From contig DATMBG010000042.1 in NCBI GenBank assembly GCA_035559535.1, positions 62,001-126,000 of the forward strand: DNA of 64,000 nt, given 5' to 3'. This document shows, one piece after another, positions 44,105 to 53,209 of the stretch. Every line of letters begins with the position of its first letter. Position 1 is the first letter of the stretch. Both the position numbers and the translations under genes were made by a program. Origin of the DNA: Candidatus Limnocylindrales bacterium. Lineage in GTDB: Bacteria; Moduliflexota; Moduliflexia; Moduliflexales; JAUQPW01. The notes under the pieces were generated by a model that was given only the letters and a program-made list of their open reading frames with translations, searched no databases and had not been told where the DNA came from.

Positions 44105-44998
44105 ATGAGATCCACGAATTATTCTAAAAGTCACGAAAAGCTCGAGGATATAACCTTCGTTATATTTGACTTTGAGACCACAGGTCTTTATCCCTTACAA
44201 GGAGATAAGATCTGTGAGATCGGGGCGGTTAAAACCATTGGTATGAAGACGGTGGATCAGTTCAGTCAACTGGTAAATCCGCTCCGCCCCATTCCTCAAG
44301 AAGCTTCCAAATTTAATGGTATTACAGACGCTGTGGTTCGAAAGGCCCCTGTTCTTGGGGAAGTCTTACCCAAATTTCTGGATTTTATCGATCCCGACGC
44401 GGTTTTGGTTGCCCATAATGTGCCGGTAGATCTCAGTTTTTTCATTGCAGCTTTGCAGGAACTGGAGCTGAAACCCCTCAAAAATCTTGTCATCGATACG
44501 CTGTATCTTTCCAGAAAACTCTACCCCCATTATCGCCATCACAATCTGGATGAGCTGAGGTATCGGTTTAAGCTGGGTTATTCAAATGTCCACCGTGGAC
44601 TTGGAGATGCCCTGGCTACCCGGGACCTTCTCTGGATTTTATTAGACGATGTTATGGACACGGGAGATGATACGTTTCAAGGAGTCCTCCGATTCCACGG
44701 CCTTCCCTATCGGTTTCCCAAAATCAGGGATATGGTAGCCCACCTGTATTCTTCAGATCTCGCGGAAAAGCTAGAAACGGCTATGCTGAATCATCGGGCC
44801 CTGCTCTTGGAATATATTTCTCCAGGTCAGAGTACTTCCCGTTTGGTCGATCCCTATTTCCTCTTACAGTTGGGTAAGCACTGTTATTTGAGAGCTTATT
44901 GCCATCTACGGGGTAAAATGAGTACTTTTCGATTAGATCGGATTTTGAAAATGGAGCTGACCGATGTCATTTTTACCAAAGACCTAAGTCTCTATTAA
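44105..44998 (+). CDS. DnaQ-like DEDDh exonuclease fused to a WYL domain
   Basis: 297 residues. The exonuclease half (1-190) has FDFETTG (Asp22, Glu24), [10 protein letters not shown] (NxxxD) and [11 protein letters not shown] (His and Asp), the DEDDh active site of DnaQ-type 3'-5' exonucleases. The C-terminal third (about 215-290) looks like a WYL domain: [36 protein letters not shown] and TFRLDRI. WYL domains bind ligands or single-stranded DNA and usually follow a helix-turn-helix. The ATG at 44105 has a GGGGAAA lead and starts 10 bp after prmC. MurA follows. The link between nuclease and WYL is unusual, so the WYL could sense damaged DNA. Confidence 0.75.
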   Translation: MRSTNYSKSHEKLEDITFVIFDFETTGLYPLQGDKICEIGAVKTIGMKTVDQFSQLVNPLRPIPQEASKFNGITDAVVRKAPVLGEVLPKFLDFIDPDAVLVAHNVPVDLSFFIAALQELELKPLKNLVIDTLYLSRKLYPHYRHHNLDELRYRFKLGYSNVHRGLGDALATRDLLWILLDDVMDTGDDTFQGVLRFHGLPYRFPKIRDMVAHLYSSDLAEKLETAMLNHRALLLEYISPGQSTSRLVDPYFLLQLGKHCYLRAYCHLRGKMSTFRLDRILKMELTDVIFTKDLSLY

Positions 44999-45004
44999 CG
45001 TAGA

Positions 45005-45065
45005 GTCCGTTGTCTTCTGTCGGGGAGTGGATTATCCATTTTATCCCAGACAACAGCCAACGGAC
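45005..45065. repeat. Inverted repeat GTCCGTTG before murA
   Basis: GTCCGTTG (45005-45012) and CAACGGAC (45058-45065), in DNA similar to the pair at 25371-25463. Confidence 0.55.
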
Positions 45066-45071
45066 AACCTT

Positions 45072-46403
45072 ATGGATAAAATTCTGATCCGGGGGGGTAA
45101 ATCTTTAAAAGGTGTTGTAGAACCCAGTGGGGCGAAAAATTCAGCATTACCCATTCTGGCCGCGACGTTACTGGCCGAAGGAGAAAGTTGTATAAGAAAT
45201 ATCCCCCGGCTGCGAGATATCGATACCTTCACTTATCTGTTAAAACACCTGGGAGCCCAGATCATCTATCGGGAGGCCGAGGTCGGTTCGGAGACCCAGA
45301 TCCCTTCAGGAGATCCTCGCGACCCGGAGAGAAGACCCCCCTTGCCCTTACTTTACGTGGTTACAGATTCCGTAAATAACTTTGAAGCCCCTTATGATTT
45401 GGTACGAACCATGCGGGCTTCGGTTTTGGTACTGGGACCTTTGCTGGCCAGATTCGGAAGAGCTCGGGTTTCTTTACCGGGAGGATGTGCCATTGGAGCC
45501 CGTCCTATTAATCTACACCTCGAGGGGTTAAAACAACTCGGTGCAGAAATTACCTTACAACACGGTTATATAGAGGCTAAAGCCGGTCGATTAAAGGGTA
45601 CCGATATCTATTTAGACCTTCCGACGGTTACCGGAACAGAAAATATCATGATGGCCGCAACTCTGGCAAAGGGTCGAACCGTAATTCAAAACGCAGCCAG
45701 AGAGCCCGAGGTAGTAGACCTGGCAGAGGCTTTAAATAAAATGGGGGCTCACATTTGGGGAGCCGGTACCCAAACCCTTGAAATAGAAGGTGTATCCCAT
45801 CTTACCCGTTTGGATCATACCATCATGCCAGATCGTATCGAAACAGGAACGTTTTTAGTGGCCGCTGCCATTACCAATGGAGATATTGAGATTAAAAATT
45901 GCCGTCCTGAAGACCTCTCGGCTGTTATTGCCAAGCTTCAAGAAGCCGGGGTTTCCATTGACCAGCCCAGTCCAACCTCCCTGAGGGTAAAGCGGGACGG
46001 TGAAATTAAAGCTGTTAATGTTAAAACTCAGCCCTATCCGGGATTTCCTACGGATATGCAGGCTCAAATCATGGCCCTTATGTGCCTCGCTAAGGGTTCC
46101 AGCGTAATTACCGAAACCATTTTTGAAAATCGGTTCATGCATGTCCTGGAATTGCTTCGTATGGGGGCACAGATTCAAATCACAGGGAATACTGCCGTGG
46201 TACTCGGAGTTCCAAAGCTGAGCGGTGCTCCGGTCATGGCCACCGATCTCAGGGCCAGTGCTTCTCTGGTCTTGGCTGGACTCGCTGCCGAAGGGGAAAC
46301 CCTTATCTCTCGAGTTTATCACTTAGATCGAGGATACGAACGAATCGAAGAAAAACTCTCCAGATTGGGAGCCGATATAACCCGAATAAAAGATAGAGGA
46401 TGA
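45072..46403 (+). CDS. murA: UDP-N-acetylglucosamine 1-carboxyvinyltransferase
   Basis: 443 residues. It performs the first committed peptidoglycan step, moving enolpyruvate from PEP to UDP-GlcNAc. Lys-Asn at [14 protein letters not shown] and the catalytic cysteine in [19 protein letters not shown] are present (fosfomycin-sensitive type). The loop before [22 protein letters not shown] is longer than usual by about 25 residues ([20 protein letters not shown]), a polar insertion. The ATG at 45072 ([14 protein letters not shown]) matches the family start better than the upstream frame. prmC-murA linkage is common in bacteria, though here the exonuclease lies between them. Confidence 0.95.
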   Translation: MDKILIRGGKSLKGVVEPSGAKNSALPILAATLLAEGESCIRNIPRLRDIDTFTYLLKHLGAQIIYREAEVGSETQIPSGDPRDPERRPPLPLLYVVTDSVNNFEAPYDLVRTMRASVLVLGPLLARFGRARVSLPGGCAIGARPINLHLEGLKQLGAEITLQHGYIEAKAGRLKGTDIYLDLPTVTGTENIMMAATLAKGRTVIQNAAREPEVVDLAEALNKMGAHIWGAGTQTLEIEGVSHLTRLDHTIMPDRIETGTFLVAAAITNGDIEIKNCRPEDLSAVIAKLQEAGVSIDQPSPTSLRVKRDGEIKAVNVKTQPYPGFPTDMQAQIMALMCLAKGSSVITETIFENRFMHVLELLRMGAQIQITGNTAVVLGVPKLSGAPVMATDLRASASLVLAGLAAEGETLISRVYHLDRGYERIEEKLSRLGADITRIKDRG

Positions 46404-46907
46404 AAATAACCCGGTTATTTATCCCAACCTTGAGTATTCCTTAGACTGAAGAGATTTACTATATCCGGCCTGCCAAGTGTCCAAAGACCGGGGTCTGGTG
46501 AAAATTAACTTTGAGTTTATTTAGTCCTTGCTTTTATTGCCTTCAACATAGAAACGAATCAATTGGCAATTTGTTTCTTTTAAAGATCCTGTAAAATTCG
46601 CCAGAATCCAGTTTTTAAGTTGTTTTCGCCAATTTCCCTACCTGTCAACGCATTACGGCAGGCAGTCGAAACACCAGGAGTAACAATCGTGTTTAGATTG
46701 TACCAGACCGGCGTGTGTGCTTCCCTTCCACCTGTGGTTCGACGTAACTCACCACGGGTGGAAGGAAGGTGAGACAGGAGAGGGATGTAGGGATAAGGGC
46801 AGACGGGTTGTTAAAAGTTAACTTTACCATGTTCTAGTAAGAGAGGGAAAGTATAATTCCTTTCTCTGATTATTCAGCAACTGCTCAATGTCGGTTATCC
46901 TTCCTCT
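46404..46907. other. Gene-free spacer after murA
   Basis: About 500 bp with no gene. The notable structure is the hairpin at 46720-46767. The rest is AT-rich without clear signals; it separates genes that converge here. Confidence 0.4.
46720..46767. repeat. Long hairpin
   Basis: CTTCCCTTCCACCTGTGGT paired with ACCACGGGTGGAAGGAAG, nearly complete over 18 bp with a 10-12-base loop. No T run. Lies between convergent murA and the methyltransferase. Confidence 0.6.
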
Positions 46908-47609
46908 TTAGGTTTTTACCCCATATCCGATATACAACATGGATAAGTCCTCCCGGGAAAGCTTAAACTGAACATCATCCCGGCGAAATAATCCCCGCCA
47001 CAGGCTCATATTCGGAACAAGACCGTGGGTTTCCATATTCTGGATGCCCTGGGCTGCCATCAACTTTATTAATCTGGGGAGCGGAACCAGTTTTTTAAAT
47101 TGATGGGTCCCTTTGGGAATAAAACCACAAAGATATTCACCGATAAATTTTAGAACCAGCAGAGATTTCAAGGTCTTATTGATTGTATCGTATAAGAAAA
47201 GTCCTTCGGGTTTTAAAACCCGGCTACTTTCTGCAATCACCCGATCCAAATCTTCTACATGCTCCAGAAAATCAGAGCTAACAATGGCATCAAAAACCCC
47301 GGAGGGGAAAGGAAGGTTTTCGGCCTTACTACAGACCAAGCAGGTTTTGGTGAGATGGGGTCGGGCAGCCTGAAGGGCACTGGGAAGTCGATCTAGGGCA
47401 TAGAGTTCGATTCCTTCAACTTCCAGAGCTGAAGAAAGAATCCCACCCCCACATCCTAACTCGAGTACTTTTCGGCAGGAATGCCGTTTCAATACATGGA
47501 GAAAATAGGTGGATCGAGCCGGATTCATCCGGTGTAGTCCCCCCATGGGACCTTCCGGGTTCCACCACTCATCTTTTAGAGAATTGAATAATTCGAGATC
47601 TCGCTCCAC
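46908..47609 (-). CDS. SAM-dependent methyltransferase, UbiG-like
   Basis: 233 residues. The N-terminal DEWWNPEGPMGGLHRMNPAR resembles the lid region of UbiG, which methylates the 3-hydroxyl of ubiquinone precursors. SAM motif ELGCGGGILSS, then DFLEHVEDLDRVI (post II) and LKPEGLFLYDTINKT (motif III) fit UbiG closely. It is isolated: no other ubiquinone genes are nearby. The specific substrate is not assured. Confidence 0.8.
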   Translation of the reverse strand: MERDLELFNSLKDEWWNPEGPMGGLHRMNPARSTYFLHVLKRHSCRKVLELGCGGGILSSALEVEGIELYALDRLPSALQAARPHLTKTCLVCSKAENLPFPSGVFDAIVSSDFLEHVEDLDRVIAESSRVLKPEGLFLYDTINKTLKSLLVLKFIGEYLCGFIPKGTHQFKKLVPLPRLIKLMAAQGIQNMETHGLVPNMSLWRGLFRRDDVQFKLSREDLSMLYIGYGVKT

Positions 47610-48039
47610 TTTACAATGCCTTTAACCGTCAACTGTTCTATCCCTCTACTTTCCTGGGGTCCTTCTCTGGCCCTCAGGTAGGAGCAGGTTTCAAACTTAT
47701 TCTTATTTTAAATACAAATGGGTTTTACAAAAATTCCAGAATCCTTATCAAGTTCCTCAAAGGATAACTCAAAATATAAATATATCAAAAGATTCTCCCG
47801 TGTCATGGGTTATTTATCCTAGATAGTCATTAATTTTATCTCGTAGAGAGGAAGGTACGTAAAAGTCCTTTTCCTTATAGTGAGCAGTGAGGGTTTATCC
47901 CTTTTCATTCTTAAAAACCTATTCCCATGAGGTCCCGGGGGTCCTTGGTCAGGATCACCTTGACAGGAGGTATCGTAATAAATACCTTAAAAGGAGGGGA
48001 GCTGTTAAAAATTTATTTACAAAGGAGGAGAATCCTACG
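47610..48039. other. Leader region of the proline-rich protein gene
   Basis: No gene; two divergent genes flank it. The middle is AT-rich (47700-47830), as expected for divergent promoters, but no strong -35/-10 pair stands out. AGGAGG precedes the start at 48040. Confidence 0.4.
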
Positions 48040-48762
48040 ATGAAAAAAATAATTCCCTTACTTGGGATGGGTATCTTTATGTGGATGGAGTGGGTGCCCC
48101 CTGAGATTTCGGAAGTATGGGCCCAGATGAGTTCGGCCCAGACGAACGGACAACGTGTATCACCGGTTATTCCTCCAAATCCTTCCTCTGTAACCCTTCA
48201 ACCGTTGATTCCTGTGAATCCCTCTTCTCAACCCCTTCGACCCATTACCCCTTCCAGGCCGTCTGCCGTTCAACTTCAGCCGGTGATTCCTGCGAATCCC
48301 TCTTCGCCACCTCTTCAACCCGTTATACCTCAGACCCCGTCCGTTACTCGACTTCAGCCGGTGATTCCTGCGAGTCCCTCTTCGCCACCTCTTCAACCCG
48401 TTATACCTTCTGGACCTGCGTTGGTTCCAATTCAGCCGGTGATCCCGCAGATCCTGCAGCCGGTTCCAGGAATTCCGGTAGATTTCGGATTTTTATTAAG
48501 TCCCATACGAGGGAGCCTTTTTCAGGCAAGTACCAATTCCAGAAGCGGAAATATCGCAGTGGCGGGTCAACAAATTCAATCCGCACTGGCCGAATTAAAT
48601 TTACTCCAACACCAGGTCCCGGCTGTAGCTCCTCAGGTTCAGCAGGCCCAAAGTAACTTGAGGGAAGCCTTACAACTCCTGGATCGAAACAGGCCCGATG
48701 AAGCCGTCCGGTCCATCCGACAAGCCGATGAGATTCTCACGTCTATTTTAAACCCGGATTAA
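48040..48762 (+). CDS. Secreted proline-rich tandem-repeat protein
   Basis: 240 residues. An N-terminal hydrophobic segment (about 5-20) looks like a signal peptide. Residues about 40-145 are seven or more repeats of about 13 residues around the core LQPVIPxxPSSPP (Pro/Gln-rich). The remaining 95 residues form a helical domain (QQIQSALAELNLLQHQV, SNLREALQLLDRNRPDEA) resembling small periplasmic helical-bundle modules. No known family. The ATG is preceded by AAGGAGGAG. Repeats in DNA (48274-48408) suggest copy-number change. A role in the envelope is inferred from the export signal. Confidence 0.7.
   Translation: MKKIIPLLGMGIFMWMEWVPPEISEVWAQMSSAQTNGQRVSPVIPPNPSSVTLQPLIPVNPSSQPLRPITPSRPSAVQLQPVIPANPSSPPLQPVIPQTPSVTRLQPVIPASPSSPPLQPVIPSGPALVPIQPVIPQILQPVPGIPVDFGFLLSPIRGSLFQASTNSRSGNIAVAGQQIQSALAELNLLQHQVPAVAPQVQQAQSNLREALQLLDRNRPDEAVRSIRQADEILTSILNPD
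48274..48408 (+). repeat. 78-bp in-frame tandem repeat in the proline-rich gene
   Basis: CTTCAGCCGGTGATTCCTGC recurs at 48274 and 48352. The first 57 bp of the two units differ at one base (AAT/AGT codon). Period 78 bp equals 26 residues. Confidence 0.85.
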
Positions 48763-48778
48763 CAAAAAGATGGCAAAC

Positions 48779-48816
48779 GGCGAATAGCGATGCCTACTTG
48801 CAATTCGCTATTCGCC
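48779..48816. repeat. Hairpin GGCGAATAGCGA
   Basis: GGCGAATAGCGA (48779-48790) and TCGCTATTCGCC (48805-48816): perfect 12-bp stem with a 14-base loop between the proline-rich gene and the methyltransferase. It overlaps the longer in-frame start option of that gene. Confidence 0.75.
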
Positions 48817-48834
48817 ATTGGCCTTTACAAGGCC

Positions 48835-49596
48835 GTGAACTCCTATCGATACTTATCCCAGATTTATGATCAATGGGAAAAACTCATGGGAGCTTCCTTT
48901 AGTATGCTGATTTTCCCTAAGCTCCAACAGGTCCTGGAAAGAACCCATCGCCCCATACAGAAAATGGTAGACCTGGCTTGCGGGACCGGAACCATGGCTA
49001 TCGCCATGGCGAAAATGGGCGTGGAGGTAATCGGAATCGACCTTTCAGAAGGTATGCTGGAAAAAGCCAGGGCAAAGGCCAAAAAGGCCGGGCTCTCCAT
49101 CCCCTTCTTCTGCCAGGATATGCGTTCCTTTAGCCTCACAGAAAAGGTTGACCTTGTAACCTCTTTTTACGATAGCCTCAATCATCTCCTGACTCCGGAA
49201 GATCTCCAACAAACCTTTGATGCAGTTGCCAGAAATCTCAATCCCGGGGGTCTGTTTATTTTCGATGTTAACAATAAAAATTGCTTTGAAAAATTGTGGC
49301 AGGGGACTTCGGTATTCCATCATGAAGAATTTACCCTCATCCTTGAGAATACCTTCGATGAGAAAAGCTTCCGGGCTCAGAGTCTTTCCACCATATTTCG
49401 TCGTAAGGATAAAGGACCTTTGTTCGAGAAGGCCACAGAACTTTGCGAGGAACGGTATTATCCCGATGAAGTTATTTATAACGGGCTAAATAGGGCGGGA
49501 TTTAAAGTTTTGGAAAAGGAAGATTTTAATCCTTTTTGGGAGATTATTTCCATAGGGCCAGTGAAAGAGTTCTGGATATGTGAAAAGCAGCGTTAA
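48835..49596 (+). CDS. Class I SAM-dependent methyltransferase
   Basis: 253 residues from the GTG at 48835; an ATG at 48790 adds 15 residues encoded by the hairpin and is less likely. Motif I is VDLACGTGTMAIAMA (glycine-rich), post I is GIDLSEGMLEKAR, and FSLTEKVDLVTSFYDSLNHL and PGGLFIFDVNNKN follow. Typical of small-molecule methyltransferases of the Methyltransf_25/11 class. Substrate unknown. It is close to the preceding proline-rich gene, with the hairpin in between. Confidence 0.85.
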   Translation: MNSYRYLSQIYDQWEKLMGASFSMLIFPKLQQVLERTHRPIQKMVDLACGTGTMAIAMAKMGVEVIGIDLSEGMLEKARAKAKKAGLSIPFFCQDMRSFSLTEKVDLVTSFYDSLNHLLTPEDLQQTFDAVARNLNPGGLFIFDVNNKNCFEKLWQGTSVFHHEEFTLILENTFDEKSFRAQSLSTIFRRKDKGPLFEKATELCEERYYPDEVIYNGLNRAGFKVLEKEDFNPFWEIISIGPVKEFWICEKQR

Positions 49597-49676
49597 GGGT
49601 CTGGAATCAAAGGCCGGCAGGGAAAGGAATCTGCTAAATCCCGGGTTATTCTGAATGCCGATTCCTGACCTTTCTT

Positions 49677-51272
49677 CTAAAATTCCTCTTCTCCGACTTC
49701 TTCTTTGGCCAGGGCATCTTGAGCTTTTTGGAGTTCCTCTTCCCGAAGGGCTTTTTTCAAGATTTTACCGGTTGGTGTTTTTGGCAGGGAAGTTCGGAAC
49801 TCGAAGTATTTAGGGTTTTTGTACATGGCGATCTTTTCATGGCAGAATCGTCTGAACTCTTTTTCGGTCGCCGTGACCCCTTCCTTTAGGGTAATAAAGG
49901 CCTTCGGGACTTCCCCCCGCTGTTTATCGGGAACTCCAATAACTGCGCATTCGGCCACTTTGGGATGGGTATAGAGAACCTCTTCCACTTCCCGGGGGTA
50001 CACGTTCATCCCTCGAACGATGAGCATGTCTTTTTTACGATCTACGATGTAGATGTATCCCTCCTCGTCGATCTTAACCAGGTCTCCGGTATGTAGCCAT
50101 CCCTCCTGGAGGGTCTTGGCTGTTTCCTCAGGTTGATTATAATACCCCACCATAACCGTATCCCCTTTAACGAGTAACTCTCCTACCTTGTTGGGCGTCT
50201 CGATACTGTTTCCATCTTCATCTATGACCTTAATCTGGACCCCCTTGATGGGTAATCCTACGGATAGAGGTTTTCGCTTCCCATGGAGGGGATTGACGCT
50301 AACACCGGCCGAGGCCTCAGATAAACCGTAACCTTCCAACAGGGGAATTTTAAATTTTTTTTCAAATTGTTTTAGAACCTCCGCAGGAAGGGCTGCAGCG
50401 CCTGAAATACAAACCCGAATGGGATTAATCCAATGGAAGAACCTGGGAACTTTTGCAGTAACCAGGGCGTGGTAAACCGGAGGGATTCCTACTAAAACAG
50501 AAACCCTGGAGAACAAAATAGTATTCACAACCCGTTTGAAAGGTTTTACAGAGGTTAAAAGGATAACCCGAGCTCCTTGACTGAAAGTAGCCAGTGTACA
50601 GTTGATAAACGTGTAAGCGTGGAATAAGGGGAGAAAAACCAAAACACGATCCCGATGACTGATCCGGATGGCATCGATATTGGCATCAATAGCCGCCAAG
50701 AGGTTTTTATGGGAAAGCATGGCCCCTTTGGGTTTCCCTGTGGTACCCGATGTATAGTGGATCACAACCACATCTTCTTTTCTCACCCCAAATTTTTCTT
50801 CAAGCTCCAGAGGTTCTTTATCAAAGCGTTCAAGGGGAATAGCTCCCTCCACCCCATCTTTTCCGCCCACCATAAGGATAGATTTTAATTTCGGCAGATC
50901 GGATCGGATCGGCTTAACGAGTTCAAATAACTCGGGGCTGGTTACAAGGGTGGAAACCTCACAGTCATTCAAAATGAATTTGACCTCTTCGGAAGATAAA
51001 AAAGTGTTGATAGGTACGTTGATTCCACCCAGTTTAGAAACTGCAAAATAGGTGAAAATAAACTCCGGACAATTAGGAAGAAGAATCGCAACCTTATGAC
51101 CGAATCGAACCCCCAGTTTATTTAAACCATTGGCAATCTGGTTGACCCTCTGGTTCATCAGCCGATAGGTAAACTTTTTTCCTTCAAAAATAAGACCCTT
51201 TCGCCGGGGATGTTCCGCAGCAATCTCCTCTAACATGGTCCCTAAAGTCATAGAGGGATCTTGAAGATTCAT
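49677..51272 (-). CDS. Long-chain acyl-CoA ligase (AMP-binding)
   Basis: 531 residues. It activates a fatty or aromatic acid to acyl-CoA with ATP. A-motif VVIHYTSGTTGKPKGAM, A5-type YGLSEASAGVSVNP, LHTGDLVKIDEEGYI, and the C-terminal catalytic Lys in KTPTGKILKK. It has no signal peptide. A paralog follows upstream on the same strand, separated by a G-rich/C-rich hairpin with 10-bp terminal inverted repeats. Chain-length preference unknown; the two may feed the acyl-CoA enzymes elsewhere in the window. Confidence 0.93.
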   Translation of the reverse strand: MNLQDPSMTLGTMLEEIAAEHPRRKGLIFEGKKFTYRLMNQRVNQIANGLNKLGVRFGHKVAILLPNCPEFIFTYFAVSKLGGINVPINTFLSSEEVKFILNDCEVSTLVTSPELFELVKPIRSDLPKLKSILMVGGKDGVEGAIPLERFDKEPLELEEKFGVRKEDVVVIHYTSGTTGKPKGAMLSHKNLLAAIDANIDAIRISHRDRVLVFLPLFHAYTFINCTLATFSQGARVILLTSVKPFKRVVNTILFSRVSVLVGIPPVYHALVTAKVPRFFHWINPIRVCISGAAALPAEVLKQFEKKFKIPLLEGYGLSEASAGVSVNPLHGKRKPLSVGLPIKGVQIKVIDEDGNSIETPNKVGELLVKGDTVMVGYYNQPEETAKTLQEGWLHTGDLVKIDEEGYIYIVDRKKDMLIVRGMNVYPREVEEVLYTHPKVAECAVIGVPDKQRGEVPKAFITLKEGVTATEKEFRRFCHEKIAMYKNPKYFEFRTSLPKTPTGKILKKALREEELQKAQDALAKEEVGEEEF

Positions 51273-51282
51273 AGGTTTCTAT

Positions 51283-51422
51283 CCCCGAAGGGTATGGGGG
51301 TATGGGGGTATGGGGGTATGGGAGTATGGGAGTATAAGTAATTATTCTCCCACACTCCCATACTCCCATACCCCCATACCCCCACACTTTCCCACTCCCA
51401 TACCTTTCATAGCCCTTCGGGG
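51283..51422. repeat. 140-bp G-rich/C-rich hairpin with 10-bp ends
   Basis: Outer arms CCCCGAAGGG (51283-51292) and CCCTTCGGGG (51413-51422) are exact reverse complements. Inside, 51291-51336 is built of GGGGGTATG/GGGAGTATG units and 51347-51404 of their C-rich mirror. The whole element is an intergenic, gene-free hairpin between the two acyl-CoA ligase genes. The best-defined member of this repeat class in the window. Confidence 0.8.
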
Positions 51423-51437
51423 AGGCTCTGTCTCTTT

Positions 51438-52940
51438 TCACCTGAGTTCTCTTTTGAGAATTTTACCTGTAGGCGTTTTGGGTAGAGATTTTCTGAACTC
51501 GATATAACGAGGTATCTTATATCTGGCCAGTTTTTCCATACAATATCGTCGGATTTCTCGTTCAGTCAGGGCAGCACCTTCTTTAAGGACGATAAAGGCT
51601 TTGGGTACCTCTCCGCGCTGTTCATCCTTTACCCCGATCACGGCACATTCTACTATCTGGGGATGGGAGAGCAGGACCTCTTCGATCTCCCTGGGGTATA
51701 CGTTGATCCCTCGTACCAACAGCATATCCTTCTTTCGATCTAGAATGTAGAGATACCCATCTTCATCAAGCTTTCCTATATCTCCCGTTAATAACCAGCC
51801 ATCTCGAAGGACACTTTGAGTTGCTTCAGGTAAGCGGTAATATCCAAGCATGACATTGGGGCCTTTAACGGCGATTTCTCCTTCCTGTCCCACCGGAAGA
51901 TCATTTCCTTCTGCATCGACTATCTTGACCTGAACCTGGGGTATAGGCAGGCCTACCGAACCTACCTTTCGGACCCCTTCTAACGGGTTAACCGAAACAA
52001 CCGGAGAGGCCTCCGATAAACCATAGCCTTCGAGCAACGGAGCTCCGAATTTCTTCTCTATCTTTTCAATGGTTGCCGCCGAGAGTGGAGCCGAACCCGA
52101 GATAAAAGCCCGAATGGCATGAAGATATTTAACAATCCAGGGTACTTTTCTCTCGGCCAGAATATTGAAAACCGCCGGAACCCCTACAAAAATGGTCACA
52201 CGGTCCCATAAGATGCTCTTTTTTATTTCCTCCAAGGACTTTACCGATTCCAACAGGATGATTCTGGCTCCCCCATATATGGGGGCTAAAACACAAACCG
52301 TAAAGGTAAAGGCATGAAAAAGTGGTAAAAACAACAGGAACCTATCCCTATGGGAAAATTTAAATGCCCGGATGCAACTCTCGATATTTGAATACAGATT
52401 CTTATGGGACAACATAACTCCCTTGGGATGACCGGTTGTACCAGAGGTATAAATTAAAACGGCCAGATTCTCAGGATTTAGCTTTTTTCCCGGAGATACA
52501 GGGAGTTCAGCTTCCATTAACCTGTTCAACGAAAGAAATTCTTTCGAGTCGTCATCCATCAAGATTGTGTATTTTAATGACAACACCTGAGGTAGTATGG
52601 GTTGAAGGGTTTCTAAAAATTTTTTAGAAGTAATTATCGCCTTGAGCTGGCAATCATTCATAATATAGGCCAGCTCTACGCCGGTCAGAAAAGTGTTAAG
52701 AGGAACGACAACTCCTCCGGTTTTAAGAATGGCGAAATAGCTGATAATATATTCCGGCTTATTCTCAAGAAGTATACCAACCTTGTCCCCTTCCTGTACA
52801 TCCCGTTTAAGAAGAGCCTGGCTTAATCGATTGACGGCTTCATCCAGTTGCTTAAAGGTTATTTTTTGCTTGCCGAATTTAATCGCTATGTGATGCGGGA
52901 ATCTTTCGGCAGTTTCTTCCAACATCTGACCTAAGATCAT
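51438..52940 (-). CDS. Acyl-CoA ligase (AMP-binding), paralog
   Basis: 500 residues. Same signatures as the neighbour: LIYTSGTTGHPKGVM, YGLSEASPVVSVNP, LLTGDIGKLDEDGYL and KTPTGKILKRELR at the C terminus. By eye it is roughly half identical to the 49677-51272 protein, so the pair came from an old tandem duplication. Shorter by about 30 residues. ATG preceded by an AGGAG 15 bp upstream. Confidence 0.93.
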   Translation of the reverse strand: MILGQMLEETAERFPHHIAIKFGKQKITFKQLDEAVNRLSQALLKRDVQEGDKVGILLENKPEYIISYFAILKTGGVVVPLNTFLTGVELAYIMNDCQLKAIITSKKFLETLQPILPQVLSLKYTILMDDDSKEFLSLNRLMEAELPVSPGKKLNPENLAVLIYTSGTTGHPKGVMLSHKNLYSNIESCIRAFKFSHRDRFLLFLPLFHAFTFTVCVLAPIYGGARIILLESVKSLEEIKKSILWDRVTIFVGVPAVFNILAERKVPWIVKYLHAIRAFISGSAPLSAATIEKIEKKFGAPLLEGYGLSEASPVVSVNPLEGVRKVGSVGLPIPQVQVKIVDAEGNDLPVGQEGEIAVKGPNVMLGYYRLPEATQSVLRDGWLLTGDIGKLDEDGYLYILDRKKDMLLVRGINVYPREIEEVLLSHPQIVECAVIGVKDEQRGEVPKAFIVLKEGAALTEREIRRYCMEKLARYKIPRYIEFRKSLPKTPTGKILKRELR

Positions 52941-53102
52941 GTTAACCTTTATATTTCTCCTGAAAAAGATTTATATTTGGTTATACCCTATAGCTAAGGA
53001 ATTAAATTAAGATAAGATTAAATAGAGTTATTAACAAGAAGTCAAGGAGAAAATTTGAAAGGCCTGAGAACCTTCTTGTCCCTGAGGCATTTTGTTTTCT
53101 AC

Positions 53103-53131
53103 TTGACAGATCCGGGTCGTTATTATATTCT
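53103..53131 (+). promoter_or_regulatory. Promoter of the repeat protein gene
   Basis: TTGACA (53103-53108), 17-bp spacer, TATTCT (53126-53131): good sigma-70 match about 80 bp before the ATG at 53210. AAGATTATAGGGAGA-like direct repeats follow (53142-53186). Confidence 0.6.
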
Positions 53132-53209
53132 GTTTCAAGACTATAGGGAGACAAGATTATCAAGATTATAGGGAGAAAGGTTTAACTATCGGGAAAGGGA
53201 GTTAACATC

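Noticed and set aside
48274-48408. Intergenic tandem repeat or CRISPR-like unit
   Set aside because: It is in frame and encodes proline-rich protein repeats.
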